DNA of 57,551 nt from Nocardioides sp. IC4_145 (GTDB taxonomy: Bacteria; Actinomycetota; Actinomycetes; Propionibacteriales; Nocardioidaceae), in the NCBI RefSeq assembly GCF_011250565.1, contig NZ_JAANMS010000031.1:1-57551 (forward strand). The letters are read 5' to 3'. The notes below the pieces were generated by a model. That model was not told where the DNA came from. It saw nothing but the letters and a program-made list of their open reading frames with translations, and made no database searches. Shown here one piece after another: positions 8,032 to 16,457 of this stretch; the first letter of the stretch is position 1, and each line of letters starts with the position of its first letter. Both the position numbers and the translations under genes were made by a program.

Positions 8032-8933
8032 GCGGCTGCTCCTTGCTTGCGGGCGCGCCGGGCCTGGAGCCGGCGCTGCTTGGCGACGAACCGGGTGGCG
8101 GCCCGGTTCGCGAAGGCGGGGGCCAGGCGGCCGACCCGCCAGGCGATCCGAGCGGGACGCGGCGTGACCAGCAGCGGCCGGTCCGCGGCGACGGCGGCGA
8201 GCGCCTCCGCGGCCAGCACGTCGGGGTCCAGCGGGCGGCGTACGCCCTGGCCCTTGAGGTAGTAGTCGCGCCCGTGGAACCGACCGAGGTGGCCCTTCTC
8301 CAGGATCGGCGTCTCGACCGCGGCGGGGCAGAGGACGGTGACGCCCACGCCCTTCGCGGCCGCCTCGGTGCGCAGCGCGAGCGAGAGGCCGACGACCGCG
8401 TGCTTGGTCATGACGTAGCTGGTGATCAGCCCCGCCGCCATCAGCCCGCCCATCGACGCGGTGTTGACGACGTGGCCGCCCCACGCGCTGCCGCCGGCGC
8501 CCTGGCGGACCATGTGCGGGTACGCCGCGGCGACACCGTGCACGACGCCGCGGATGTTGACGTCGATGATCGCGTCCCACTGCGCCAGCGTGAGGTCCTC
8601 GGTCTCGCCGCCGAAGGTGATCCCGGCGTTGTTGAACAGCAGGTCGATCCGCCCCGCCCGCGCCACCACCTCGTCCACCGCCGCCTGCACCGCGGCCGCG
8701 TCGGTCACGTCGAGCCGCACCGCCCGCGCCGTGCCCGGCGCACCCGCGGCTCCGGCGGCGTCCGCCACCCGCTGCGCGGCGACCTCGTCGAGGTCGGCCA
8801 CGACGACGTGCGCCCCCGCGTCGACGAGCGCATGGACCAGGGCGGCGCCGATGCCCGAGCCGCCTCCGGTCACGAGGGCCTGGCTGCCGGAGAACGGGTC
8901 GGCCGGGCTCACCGGCCGTGCTCTGCGCCACAC
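8028..8933 (-). CDS. SDR family oxidoreductase, first gene of minus operon
   Basis: Up to 301 residues. It has TGGGSGIGAAL, a following Asp (VVADLDE), LFNNAGI, Ser in NTASMGG, and SYVMTKHA with YxxxK. The C-terminal 60 residues are long and basic (RRLQARRARKQGAAA), as in SDRs that associate with membranes or lipids. The GTG at 8933 is the farthest start; a second GTG seven codons in is an equally plausible start. Upstream lies an inverted TTGACA/TGTCAA element (8947-8970), so the operon may share the TetR control seen at the P450 promoter. Confidence 0.85.
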   Translation of the reverse strand: MWRRARPVSPADPFSGSQALVTGGGSGIGAALVHALVDAGAHVVVADLDEVAAQRVADAAGAAGAPGTARAVRLDVTDAAAVQAAVDEVVARAGRIDLLFNNAGITFGGETEDLTLAQWDAIIDVNIRGVVHGVAAAYPHMVRQGAGGSAWGGHVVNTASMGGLMAAGLITSYVMTKHAVVGLSLALRTEAAAKGVGVTVLCPAAVETPILEKGHLGRFHGRDYYLKGQGVRRPLDPDVLAAEALAAVAADRPLLVTPRPARIAWRVGRLAPAFANRAATRFVAKQRRLQARRARKQGAAA

Positions 8934-8946
8934 GGGGTCAACAGTG

Positions 8947-8970
8947 TTGACACGCGTCAGGGTCTGTCAA
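8947..8970. promoter_or_regulatory. Possible TetR-type operator/promoter of SDR operon
   Basis: TTGACA (8947-8952) and TGTCAA (8965-8970) form a 6-bp inverted repeat with a 12-bp spacer, just upstream of the SDR operon on the minus strand. The minus-strand copy also reads as a -35 hexamer. The half-sites match those of the cleaner palindromes at 10133 and 18081, but the spacing is longer, so this member is weaker. Confidence 0.35.
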
Positions 8971-9036
8971 TGGCCCGTGCGGGCCGGGTGCGCTGCGTCG
9001 TGTCGCTGCGGTCGGGACCCGCCTAGTCTTCGTCGC

Positions 9037-9324
9037 GTGCAGCTGGAGGTCACCGGACCGGTCTTCGAGTGGCGCGGCCCCGCCCCGCACCACTTCGTCG
9101 CCCTGCTCGCCGACGACGCCGCGCTCGTCCGGGAGGTCGCTGCCGCGGTCACCTACGGTTGGGGCATGGTGCCCGTCGCCGTACGCATGGGTGCCGCGCG
9201 GTGGACCACGGCGCTGTGGCCCAAGGACGGCACGTACGTCGTCCCCCTCAAGGTCGCCGCCCGCCGCGCCGAGGGTGTCGTGACCGGCGACGTGGTCGAC
9301 CTCGTCGTCAGCATCGACGTGTAG
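9037..9324 (+). CDS. DUF1905 domain protein
   Basis: A 95-residue protein matching the DUF1905 family (PF08922), a small beta-barrel domain: FEWRGPAPHHF near the start, then WGMVPVAVRMG and ALWPKDGTYVVPLK. No enzymatic role is known for the family. The GTG at 9037 is chosen because the family match begins directly after it. It stands alone between the SDR operon promoter and a hairpin at 9391, and is convergent with the downstream tetR gene. Confidence 0.8.
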   Translation: MQLEVTGPVFEWRGPAPHHFVALLADDAALVREVAAAVTYGWGMVPVAVRMGAARWTTALWPKDGTYVVPLKVAARRAEGVVTGDVVDLVVSIDV

Positions 9325-9390
9325 CGGACCGCGGCGAGTGGGCGTGCGGCGGGCGGTCGTCAGGTCCATCGGCTCCCCGACGAACCTGAC

Positions 9391-9420
9391 GGTCCCCCGA
9401 TGAAATTTCGTCGGGGGACC
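9391..9420. terminator. 30-bp near-perfect inverted repeat between convergent genes
   Basis: GGTCCCCCGA at 9391-9400 pairs with TCGGGGGACC at 9411-9420 around a TGAAATTTCG centre, giving a strong stem. It lies between the convergent DUF1905 and tetR genes, so a bidirectional terminator is likely. The CCCCGATGAA sequence recurs imperfectly at about 9375 and 9437, so the hairpin may have arisen from a repeated unit. Confidence 0.6.
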
Positions 9421-9485
9421 GTGAGCTCTGTCGGGGCCCCGATGAACCTCGCAGCCCGCGCGCCGACCGCGCCGACCGCCGGTGC

Positions 9486-10115
9486 TCAGCCGCCCGCGTG
9501 CAGCCCGAGGAACATCGTGGTGGCGGCGTCGACGAGCTCCTCGGGGGTGGCCTCGAGCGAGCCGTCGAGCCAGGCGGAGACCAGCTCGGCCATGCCGCCG
9601 ATGAAGAGCAGGCCGGCGATCTCGCCCTCGCGGGGGCCCCAGCCGCCGACGCCGTAGATGTCGCGCGCCTCCTGGGCCGAGCGGTGCGCGAAGTGGCGCA
9701 GCAGCTGCGTGCGGCGGGCGCGCAGGCCGGGCATCGCGCCGGCCTCGATGATGGCCACGCGACCCTTGCGGGGGTCGGCGGTGAGGTACTCGACGAAGGC
9801 CAGCACCGAGGCGCGCGCCCGCGCGGCGGGGTCGTCCCCGGCGGCGTCGCCGGCGGCGAGGCTGACCTCCTCGATCTCGGTCGCGATCCGGTCCATGACG
9901 GCGGTCAGCGCGTCGTCGAGGGAGCGGAACGACTCGTAGAAGTAGCGCTCGGTCAGGCCCGCCTGGGCGCAGATCCGCGTCATCGTCGGCCGCGCGCCGG
10001 TGGGGTCCGCCCAGACCGCGAGCGTCGCCTCGAGCAGCCGCTCGCGGCGCTCCGCGGCGCGGTCCTCGGCGCTGACGCCGCGGTAGGTCCCGGACTGCAC
10101 AGCCATGGCCGCCAC
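9486..10115 (-). CDS. TetR-family regulator (local, divergent from P450)
   Basis: A 209-residue TetR protein. The helix-turn-helix is at residues about 25-70, with ICAQAGLTERYFYESF as recognition region; the ligand-binding C-terminal domain is variable. The ATG at 10115 is used; ATG 10106 is an alternative. It is divergent from the P450-aldehyde dehydrogenase operon, and the 87-bp gap holds a perfect 16-bp palindrome (10133-10148) that overlaps a -35-like TTGACA. It probably represses that promoter and itself until a substrate-derived ligand binds. The same half-sites occur before the SDR gene at 18120. Confidence 0.88.
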   Translation of the reverse strand: MAAMAVQSGTYRGVSAEDRAAERRERLLEATLAVWADPTGARPTMTRICAQAGLTERYFYESFRSLDDALTAVMDRIATEIEEVSLAAGDAAGDDPAARARASVLAFVEYLTADPRKGRVAIIEAGAMPGLRARRTQLLRHFAHRSAQEARDIYGVGGWGPREGEIAGLLFIGGMAELVSAWLDGSLEATPEELVDAATTMFLGLHAGG

Positions 10116-10132
10116 CCTCTCACGACAAGGTT

Positions 10133-10148
10133 GACAGGACGTCCTGTC
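10133..10148. promoter_or_regulatory. Palindromic TetR operator
   Basis: GACAGGACGTCCTGTC is a perfect 16-bp palindrome in the gap between the divergent tetR and P450 genes. It overlaps TTGACA at 10131-10136, a candidate -35 of the P450 promoter. The location and symmetry are those of a TetR-family operator. Regulator identity is inferred from adjacency. Confidence 0.7.
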
Positions 10149-10201
10149 TGAATGATGCTGGCCCGACCGTAGCGCCCGTCACACCTCCCAGGGAGCCTCT
10201 C

Positions 10202-11611
10202 GTGTCGCTCGACCTCAGCAGCCCGCCCACCCGCCGCGACCGCTCCGGCACGTCGGCGGCGGACCACCCCGAGGCGGTCCGGGAGCTCCCGCCGATCCGG
10301 CCCGACGACCGCGGCAAGCCGGTGCTCGGTCGCGCGTTCGAGTACGCCAAGGACCCGTTCGCGCTCTTCCGCCGCCAGTGGGAGCACTACGGCCCGGTCG
10401 CGCCGATCTCGATGCTCGGGCAGCGCTGGGTGATGCTGCTCGGTCCGGACGCCTGCGAGGAGGCGTTCCGCAACAAGGACAAGGCCTTCGCCAACGGCCC
10501 GGCCTGGACCTACCTGGTCGGCCCGTTCTTCAACCGGGGCCTGATGCTGCTCGACTTCGAGGAGCACCACATGCACCGGCGGATCATGCAGCAGGCCTTC
10601 ACGCGCGACCGGCTCGAGGCGTACGCCGCGCGGATGCACGCGCCGATCGAGGCCGGCATCGCCGACTGGGCCGCGAAGGGCCGCGACCGCGACTTCCGGG
10701 CGTACCCCTCGCTCAAGCAGCTCACCCTCGACGTCGCCGCCGACATCTTCATGGGCGGCGCGGAGGACACCACCCCGGAGGAGATGGCGAAGGTCAACGA
10801 GGCCTTCATCGCCTGCGTCCAGGCCGCCGCGGCGATCGTCCGCAAGGACCTCCCGGGCACCCGCTGGGGCCGCGGGCACCGGGGCCGCGAGGTGCTCGAG
10901 GACTTCCTGCGCCACTACCTGCCCTCGCGCCGCGCCGTCGAGACCGACGACCTGTTCTCCCAGCTGTGCCACATCGAGAGCGACGAGGGCGAGCGGTTCA
11001 GCGACGACGACGTCGTCAACCACATGATCTTCCTGATGATGGCGGCTCACGACACCTCCACCATCACGCTCTCCACGATGCTCCAGCTGCTCGGCCAGCA
11101 CCCCGCGTGGCAGCAGCGCTGCCGCGAGGAGTCGCTCGCGCTCGGCCCGCGGCCGACCCTCGCCGAGCTCGAGGGCCTGGAGTCCATGGACTGGGTGATG
11201 AAGGAGTCGCTGCGGCTGCGTGCGCCCGTCCCCGTCGTGCTCCGGCAGACCGTCAAGGACACCGTCGTCCAGGGAGTCCGCATCCCCGGGGGCACCTTCG
11301 TCACCGTCGCCCCGCAGTTCGCGCAGGTGATGGAGGAGCTGTGGACCAACCCGCTGGTCTTCGACCCCGAGCGGTTCTCCCCGGAGCGCCGCGAGGACAA
11401 GTCCCACCGCTACGCCTGGAATCCCTTCGGCGGCGGCGTCCACAAGTGCCTGGGCATGTACTTCGCCGGCGCCGAGGTCAAGGCCGTCCTCCACCACCTG
11501 CTGCGCGGCTGGGAGTGGAGCGTCCCGCCGGGCTACGTCGCCCCCATGAACAACAACTCCCTGCCGTTCCCCAAGGACGGCCAGCCCATCGACCTGCGGA
11601 GGACCTGTTGA
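10202..11611 (+). CDS. Cytochrome P450 monooxygenase
   Basis: A 469-residue bacterial P450. It has the I-helix oxygen-activation motif AAHDT, the K-helix ExxR in ESLRLRAPVP, and the heme loop FGGGVHKCLG with thiolate ligand Cys416. There is no membrane anchor, so it is soluble and needs a ferredoxin and reductase not encoded beside it. It starts with GTG at 10202. Its stop overlaps the TTG start of the aldehyde dehydrogenase (TTGA), so the two are co-translated. Hydroxylation of a hydrophobic compound followed by oxidation to an acid fits the neighbours. Confidence 0.93.
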   Translation: MSLDLSSPPTRRDRSGTSAADHPEAVRELPPIRPDDRGKPVLGRAFEYAKDPFALFRRQWEHYGPVAPISMLGQRWVMLLGPDACEEAFRNKDKAFANGPAWTYLVGPFFNRGLMLLDFEEHHMHRRIMQQAFTRDRLEAYAARMHAPIEAGIADWAAKGRDRDFRAYPSLKQLTLDVAADIFMGGAEDTTPEEMAKVNEAFIACVQAAAAIVRKDLPGTRWGRGHRGREVLEDFLRHYLPSRRAVETDDLFSQLCHIESDEGERFSDDDVVNHMIFLMMAAHDTSTITLSTMLQLLGQHPAWQQRCREESLALGPRPTLAELEGLESMDWVMKESLRLRAPVPVVLRQTVKDTVVQGVRIPGGTFVTVAPQFAQVMEELWTNPLVFDPERFSPERREDKSHRYAWNPFGGGVHKCLGMYFAGAEVKAVLHHLLRGWEWSVPPGYVAPMNNNSLPFPKDGQPIDLRRTC

Positions 11612-13200
11612 CCGCCACCCTCGAGCCCACCACCACGTCGGTCCGACCCGCGTGGGTCACCGACGCGAAGCTCGCGTCCTGGAACCGCTGGGTCTCCGCC
11701 CCGGTCTCCGGCGGCGAGGAGCCGCTGACCGCGACCGCGCCGTACGACGCGCAGCCCACCGCGCCGGTGCCGAGCTGCACCGCCGACGACGTCGCGGCGA
11801 CCGTCGTGCGCGCCCGCGCGGCGCAGTCCTCGTGGGCCGGGCTGACCGTCGCCGCCCGGGCCGAGGTGCTGCTCCGCTTCCACGACCTGCTGCTCGAGCG
11901 GCAGGACGAGGTCATCGACCTCGTCCAGTGGGAGATGGGCAAGGCCCGGTACCACGCCTGGATGGAGATCCTCCAGGTCGCCAACCTGACGCGGCACTAC
12001 GCGCGCCGCGCCGCGGCGTACCTCGCCGACCGCCCGGTCCGCGGTGCGATGCCCCTGCTGACCAAGGTCCGCGAGGTGCGCGTGCCGCGCGGCGTCGTCG
12101 GCATCGTCTCGCCCTGGAACTACCCGCTCTACCTCGGTGTCGGCGACGCCGTCCCCGCCCTGCTCGCCGGCTGCTCGGTCGTGAGCAAGGCCGACCCGCA
12201 GACCCCGCTGACCATGCTGTGGACCCGCGCGCTGATGGGCGAGGCCGGGCTTCCGGCGCACGTGTGGGACGTCGTCGCCGGGCCGGGTGCCGAGGTCGGC
12301 ACCGCGCTGGTCGAGTCCGCCGACTACGTCTGCTTCACCGGCTCCACCGCCACCGGCCGGATCGTCAGCGAGGCCGCCGCCCGCCGGCTCGTCGGCGCCT
12401 CCCTCGAGCTCGGCGGCAAGAACCCGCTCCTCGTCCGCGCCGACGCCGACCTGGACAAGGCCGCCGCCGGCACCGTCGACGCGGTCTTCACCAACACCGG
12501 CCAGATGTGCATCCACATCGAGCGCGTCATCGTGCACGAGAGCGTGTACGCCGCGTTCCGCGACAAGCTCGTGGCCGCCACGCGCGCGCTGGCGGTCGGG
12601 CAGTCCTTCGACTTCTCCTGCCAGGTCGGCTCGCTCGCCAGTGCGGCCCAGCTGGAGAAGGTCGCCGCTCACGTGGAGGACGCCGTCGCCAAGGGCGCGA
12701 CGGTCCTCTGCGGCGGCCGCGCCCGGCCCGACCTCGGCCCCTACGTCTACGAGCCGACCGTGCTCGAGGGTGTCACCGACGACATGGACCTCTGCCTCGG
12801 CGAGACCTTCGGCCCCGTCGTCGCGCTGCACCGCGTCTCCAGCGACGACGAGGCGGTGGCGCTCGCGAACCAGGGCTCCTACGGCCTCTCGGCCAGCATC
12901 TTCAGCCGCGACACCCGCACCGCCCAGGCCCTCGCCCGCCGGATCCGCGCCGGGTCGGTCAACATCAACGACGGCGCCGCGCTCGCGGCCGGCTCGGTCG
13001 AGGCCGGCATGGGCGGCATGGGCGACAGCGGTCTCGGCCGCCGCCACGGCGCCCAGGGCATCCAGCGGTTCACCGAGACCCAGACCATCGCCCTGTCCCG
13101 GATGGGCCCCGTCGGCCCGCCCCCGGGCATGGCGCTGGAGACGTTCGTCAGGCTCGGCAACTCCCAGCTCAAGGCGCTCCGCAGGCTGGGATCCCGCTGA
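11608..13200 (+). CDS. NAD(P)-dependent aldehyde dehydrogenase
   Basis: A 530-residue aldehyde dehydrogenase. It shows SPWNYP, FTGSTATG, the general base Glu267 in LELGGKNP, and the nucleophile Cys301 in NTGQMC. It is most like the succinate-semialdehyde dehydrogenase type 2 group (GabD2-like), but substrate specificity is not readable. The start is a rare TTG at 11608 within the P450 stop (TTGA), with GGAGG eight bases upstream. The C-terminal 40 residues (GPPPGMALETF...) extend beyond the usual end. Oxidation of an aldehyde made by the P450/SDR steps is inferred. Confidence 0.92.
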   Translation: MTATLEPTTTSVRPAWVTDAKLASWNRWVSAPVSGGEEPLTATAPYDAQPTAPVPSCTADDVAATVVRARAAQSSWAGLTVAARAEVLLRFHDLLLERQDEVIDLVQWEMGKARYHAWMEILQVANLTRHYARRAAAYLADRPVRGAMPLLTKVREVRVPRGVVGIVSPWNYPLYLGVGDAVPALLAGCSVVSKADPQTPLTMLWTRALMGEAGLPAHVWDVVAGPGAEVGTALVESADYVCFTGSTATGRIVSEAAARRLVGASLELGGKNPLLVRADADLDKAAAGTVDAVFTNTGQMCIHIERVIVHESVYAAFRDKLVAATRALAVGQSFDFSCQVGSLASAAQLEKVAAHVEDAVAKGATVLCGGRARPDLGPYVYEPTVLEGVTDDMDLCLGETFGPVVALHRVSSDDEAVALANQGSYGLSASIFSRDTRTAQALARRIRAGSVNINDGAALAAGSVEAGMGGMGDSGLGRRHGAQGIQRFTETQTIALSRMGPVGPPPGMALETFVRLGNSQLKALRRLGSR

Positions 13201-13248
13201 ACGCCGGCCGAGGGGGCGCCGGCGGGGTGCGCGGGTAGGTTGCGGCGC

Positions 13249-13857
13249 GTGCCCACCTCCTCGCGCCCGGCGCGGCGTACCCAGGCCGAGCGGCGTGCGA
13301 GCACCCGGGGCGCCCTGCTGGACGCCACGATCGAGGTGCTGGTCGACCGGGGCTACGCCCGGCTGACCGCGACGACGGTCTGCGAGCGGGCGGGGGTGAC
13401 GCGCGGCGCGCAGGCGCACTACTTCGCGACCAAGGCCGACCTGGTCGTCCAGGCGCTCGCGCACCTGACGGACCGGCTGGTCGACGACCTCGTGGGCCGA
13501 CCGCTGGACGTCGCGGACGGCCCGGCCGGGCAGTACGCCGTGCTGCTGGACCGCCTCTGGGAGATCTTCAGCGGGCCGGTGTCGTCCGCGCAGCTGGAGC
13601 TGTTCGTCGCGGCCCGCACCGACGAGGACCTCCACCGTCACCTGGTGGAGTTCGACGGGGCCGTCCAGCGGACCCTGGCGACCGCCGCTGCTCGGGTCGC
13701 TCCGGAGCTGGTGGGGCGCGAGGACTTCAAGCCGCTGATGGTCACCGCGATCGCGACGATCCGCGGCCTGCGGATGCTGCGCGCGGTGGCCAGCGAGCCG
13801 CAGGTGCAGCGGTCGTGGCCGCCGGCCCGCGACCAGCTGCTCGCCGGTCTCGGCTGA
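13249..13857 (+). CDS. TetR-family regulator (second, CoA-pathway operator)
   Basis: A 202-residue TetR protein. An Arg-rich N-terminus (RRTQAERRAST) precedes the helix-turn-helix with CERAGVTRGAQAHYFATK at about residues 45-65. The GTG at 13249 is chosen; an in-frame TTG at 13240 is less likely. It lies 48 bases after the aldehyde dehydrogenase. Its likely target is the ACTTACCTGC/GCAGGTAAGT palindrome at 14076-14101, before the acyl-CoA dehydrogenases. That site is unrelated to the one near the first TetR. Confidence 0.87.
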   Translation: MPTSSRPARRTQAERRASTRGALLDATIEVLVDRGYARLTATTVCERAGVTRGAQAHYFATKADLVVQALAHLTDRLVDDLVGRPLDVADGPAGQYAVLLDRLWEIFSGPVSSAQLELFVAARTDEDLHRHLVEFDGAVQRTLATAAARVAPELVGREDFKPLMVTAIATIRGLRMLRAVASEPQVQRSWPPARDQLLAGLG

Positions 13858-14172
13858 CGGCGGCTCCGGTCGCGTCCACCCCTGCATGCGGCTCGACGTA
13901 CCGCCCTGGGTGCGCCTCGGACGGGACGGGCCCGTCGCGTCCCGCCAGCCCCGCCAGCACCACTTCTCAGGCGACCCTCGCGCTTCCCACGGGAGATCTT
14001 CCCCGGTAAGCGAGGGGGTCACCGGTGAACCGGTGACCGCTGCATCGTGCCGTCCTCACCCCGACCCCCCAAACCACTTACCTGCAGGCTCGCAGGTAAG
14101 TTACAGTCCGGTTCCCGGACGTGGCGTGGCTCACACTCGCCGCGTCGCACGCGAACCGAGAGGACCTGCGTC
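13858..14172. promoter_or_regulatory. Intergenic region with two inverted repeats
   Basis: No gene is supported in these 315 bases. A perfect inverted repeat GGTCACCGG-TGAA-CCGGTGACC occupies 14017-14038 and may be a terminator for tetR or a second operator. CCCTCGC near 13976 can also pair with GCGAGGG near 14009. The TetR-type palindrome at 14076-14101 follows, then 72 bases to the GTG of the first acyl-CoA dehydrogenase. Confidence 0.55.
14076..14101. promoter_or_regulatory. Palindromic operator before acyl-CoA dehydrogenase operon
   Basis: ACTTACCTGC (14076-14085) and GCAGGTAAGT (14092-14101) are perfect 10-bp inverted arms with a 6-bp spacer. Its position upstream of the acyl-CoA dehydrogenase-ligase operon and downstream of tetR at 13249 makes it the best candidate operator for that regulator. 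Confidence 0.65.
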
Positions 14173-15393
14173 GTGGACTTCGACGACACCCCGGACGAGG
14201 CGGCCTGGCGGGCGAAGGTGCGCGCCTTCATCGAGGAGCACCGCGAGGAGCTCGGCCGTCGCGGCGACGAGCAGCGCTTCGACGACCGGGTCGCGCGGGC
14301 CCGCCAGGCGCTGCTGTACGACGGCGGGCTGGTCGGAGTGACGTGGCCGGTCGAGGCAGGGGGCCAGGGCGGCACGCCGATGCAGCAGGCCATCGTCGAC
14401 CAGGAGCTGGCCCGCGCCGAGGTGCCCGGGCTGATCAACCTGATCGGCATCGGCATGTGCGGCCCCACGGTCATCCACCACGGCAGCCCCGAGCAGCACC
14501 GCCGCTACCTCAAGCGCCTGCTGCGCGCCGACGACGTGTGGTGCCAGCTCTTCAGTGAGCCGGCCTCCGGCAGCGACCTGGCCGCGCTCCGGACCAGGGC
14601 GGTGCGCACCGAGGACGGCAGCTGGCGGATCAGCGGCCAGAAGGTGTGGACGACCCTGGCCCACCTCGCCGACCACGGCATCGTGCTCACGCGCACCGAC
14701 CCCGACGTCGCCAAGCACCGCGGCCTGACGATGTTCGTCGTCGACATGAAGGCACCCGGCGTGACGGTCCGGCCGCTGCGGCAGATGAGCGGCGGGGCGG
14801 ACTTCAACGAGGTCTTCTTCGACGACGTGGTCGTCCCCGACGAGGAGCGGCTCGGCGACGTCGGCGACGGCTGGCGGGTCGCGCTGACCACCTTGATGAG
14901 CGAGCGGCTCTCGCTCGGCGGTGGCGGCACCGAGATCGGCGTCGGCTCCGCCGCGATCGCCGAGCACGTCGCCCGTCACGTCGGCGACCTCTCCGCGGAC
15001 CGGCAGGCGCTGGTGCGCCAGGAGCTCGGCCGGGCGTACGTCGACAGCCTCGGCACCCGCTACACCGGCTACCGCCAGCTCTCCGCGATCAGCCGCGGCG
15101 ACCTCCCCGGCCCGGAGGCCTCGGCCGGCAAGCTCGCCGGCACCAGGTCCGCCCGCGACCTCGCCGACCTCGCCGTGCGCGTCCTCGGCGAGCACGCGGC
15201 GTACGCCGTCGGGCCGTCCGGCTCGAGCACCTGGCAGGACCTCCAGGCCGTGCTCCCGGGCATGGCCATCGCGGGCGGCACCGACCAGGTGCTCCGCAAC
15301 GTCATCGGCGAGCGGGTCCTGGGCCTGCCGCCGGAGCCCCGCGCCGACAAGGGCGTCACCTTCCGCGAGAGCCTCGCCGCCGCGGGCGCCTGA
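14173..15393 (+). CDS. Acyl-CoA dehydrogenase subunit (FadE-like), first of pair
   Basis: A 406-residue acyl-CoA dehydrogenase. It has the N-terminal helical domain, the FAD/substrate beta domain with CQLFSEPASGSDLA and the WTT of QKVWTTLAHLAD, and a C-terminal helical domain ending TDQVLRNVIGERVLGLP. Where medium-chain enzymes have the catalytic Glu in a YEGT motif, this one reads AGGT, so that base is missing here. The GTG at 14173 follows GAGGACC. The adjacent second subunit suggests an alpha2beta2 enzyme, as described for M. tuberculosis ChsE1-ChsE2. Confidence 0.88.
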   Translation: MDFDDTPDEAAWRAKVRAFIEEHREELGRRGDEQRFDDRVARARQALLYDGGLVGVTWPVEAGGQGGTPMQQAIVDQELARAEVPGLINLIGIGMCGPTVIHHGSPEQHRRYLKRLLRADDVWCQLFSEPASGSDLAALRTRAVRTEDGSWRISGQKVWTTLAHLADHGIVLTRTDPDVAKHRGLTMFVVDMKAPGVTVRPLRQMSGGADFNEVFFDDVVVPDEERLGDVGDGWRVALTTLMSERLSLGGGGTEIGVGSAAIAEHVARHVGDLSADRQALVRQELGRAYVDSLGTRYTGYRQLSAISRGDLPGPEASAGKLAGTRSARDLADLAVRVLGEHAAYAVGPSGSSTWQDLQAVLPGMAIAGGTDQVLRNVIGERVLGLPPEPRADKGVTFRESLAAAGA

Positions 15394-15407
15394 GACAGGA
15401 GAACGAC

Positions 15408-16457
15408 ATGAACTTCGACCTCGACGACGAGCAGCGCGACCTCGCCGCGTCCGCTCGTGACTTCCTGGCCTCCTCGGCCTCGCCCGCCGTGGCCCGCGCG
15501 GCCCTGGACGCCGACCACCCGGCCGCGGCCGCGCTGGCCCCGGGGCGCGACGCCCTGGTCGCCAGCGGCTTCGCGACCATCACCGTTCCCGAGTCGGCCG
15601 GCGGCGGGGGAGGCTCGCTCCTCGACCTCGCCGTGGTCGCCGAGCAGGCCGGCCGGGTGCTCGCCGGGCCGTCCCTCATCACCTTCGCGCGCGCCGCGGT
15701 CCTGCTCGCCGGCGACGACGAGCGGCTCGCGCGCCTCGTCGACGGCAGCCTCCGGGTGGCTGTCGTCGACGGCACCGGGCCGGTTCTCGACGCCGCCTCG
15801 GCCGACACCTTCCTAACGCTGCGCGGCGACGACCTGGTCTGCGGGCCGGGCGCGGTCGACGTGCGCGCGCCGATCGACCCCACCCGCGGGCTGGGCCAGG
15901 TCGTGCTCGGCGACGTCGAGGTGCTCGCTCCCGACGCGCGGCTGCGGTGGGAGCACGCCGAGCGGGTCGGCCGGGTCGTCCTGGCCGCCGAGGACCTCGG
16001 GGCGGCCGGGCGCGCCCTGGAGATCGGCGTCGCCTACGCCCGGGAGCGCCAGGCGTTCGGCCGGGCCATCGGCTCCTACCAGGCCGTCAAGCACGCGCTG
16101 GTCGACGTCTACGTGCAGGTCGAGCAGCTGCGCTCGCTCGTGTGGTGGGCCGCGTGGGCCGCCGACCAAGCGGACGACAAGCTCCCGATGGCCGCGGCCG
16201 CCGCGAAGGCCGCCGCCGCCACGACGCTCACGACCGCCGCGGAGACGCTCATCCAGGTGCACGGCGGGATCGGCTTCACCTGGGAGCACGACGCGCACCT
16301 GTACTGGCGGCGCGCCAAGGTCGACCGGTTCCTGCTCGGCGACGACGTGGCGGCGTACGACGAGGTCGCCCGGCTCGCGATCGCGCAGGCGCTGGCCGGC
16401 GACGGCCCGAGCGCCGAGGCCGGCGCCTCGGCCGAGGCCGCGGTGGCCGCCCGATGA
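15408..16457 (+). CDS. Acyl-CoA dehydrogenase subunit, second of pair
   Basis: A 349-residue acyl-CoA dehydrogenase, shorter than the usual 380-400. The middle beta domain is reduced and lacks the FSEPxxGSD motif. The C-terminal domain has RERQAFGRAIGSYQAVKH and VHGGIGFTWEHDAHLY. Partner subunits of heterotetrameric steroid-type dehydrogenases have this form: each subunit keeps part of the FAD and active sites. The ATG at 15408 has AGGAG eight bases upstream. The stop overlaps the ligase ATG (ATGA). Confidence 0.88.
   Translation: MNFDLDDEQRDLAASARDFLASSASPAVARAALDADHPAAAALAPGRDALVASGFATITVPESAGGGGGSLLDLAVVAEQAGRVLAGPSLITFARAAVLLAGDDERLARLVDGSLRVAVVDGTGPVLDAASADTFLTLRGDDLVCGPGAVDVRAPIDPTRGLGQVVLGDVEVLAPDARLRWEHAERVGRVVLAAEDLGAAGRALEIGVAYARERQAFGRAIGSYQAVKHALVDVYVQVEQLRSLVWWAAWAADQADDKLPMAAAAAKAAAATTLTTAAETLIQVHGGIGFTWEHDAHLYWRRAKVDRFLLGDDVAAYDEVARLAIAQALAGDGPSAEAGASAEAAVAAR

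Noticed and set aside
11533..14022. Minus-strand open frame of 829 codons
   Set aside because: It is the complement of the aldehyde dehydrogenase and tetR genes, with low-complexity Gly/Ala/Asp/Arg translation and no domain.
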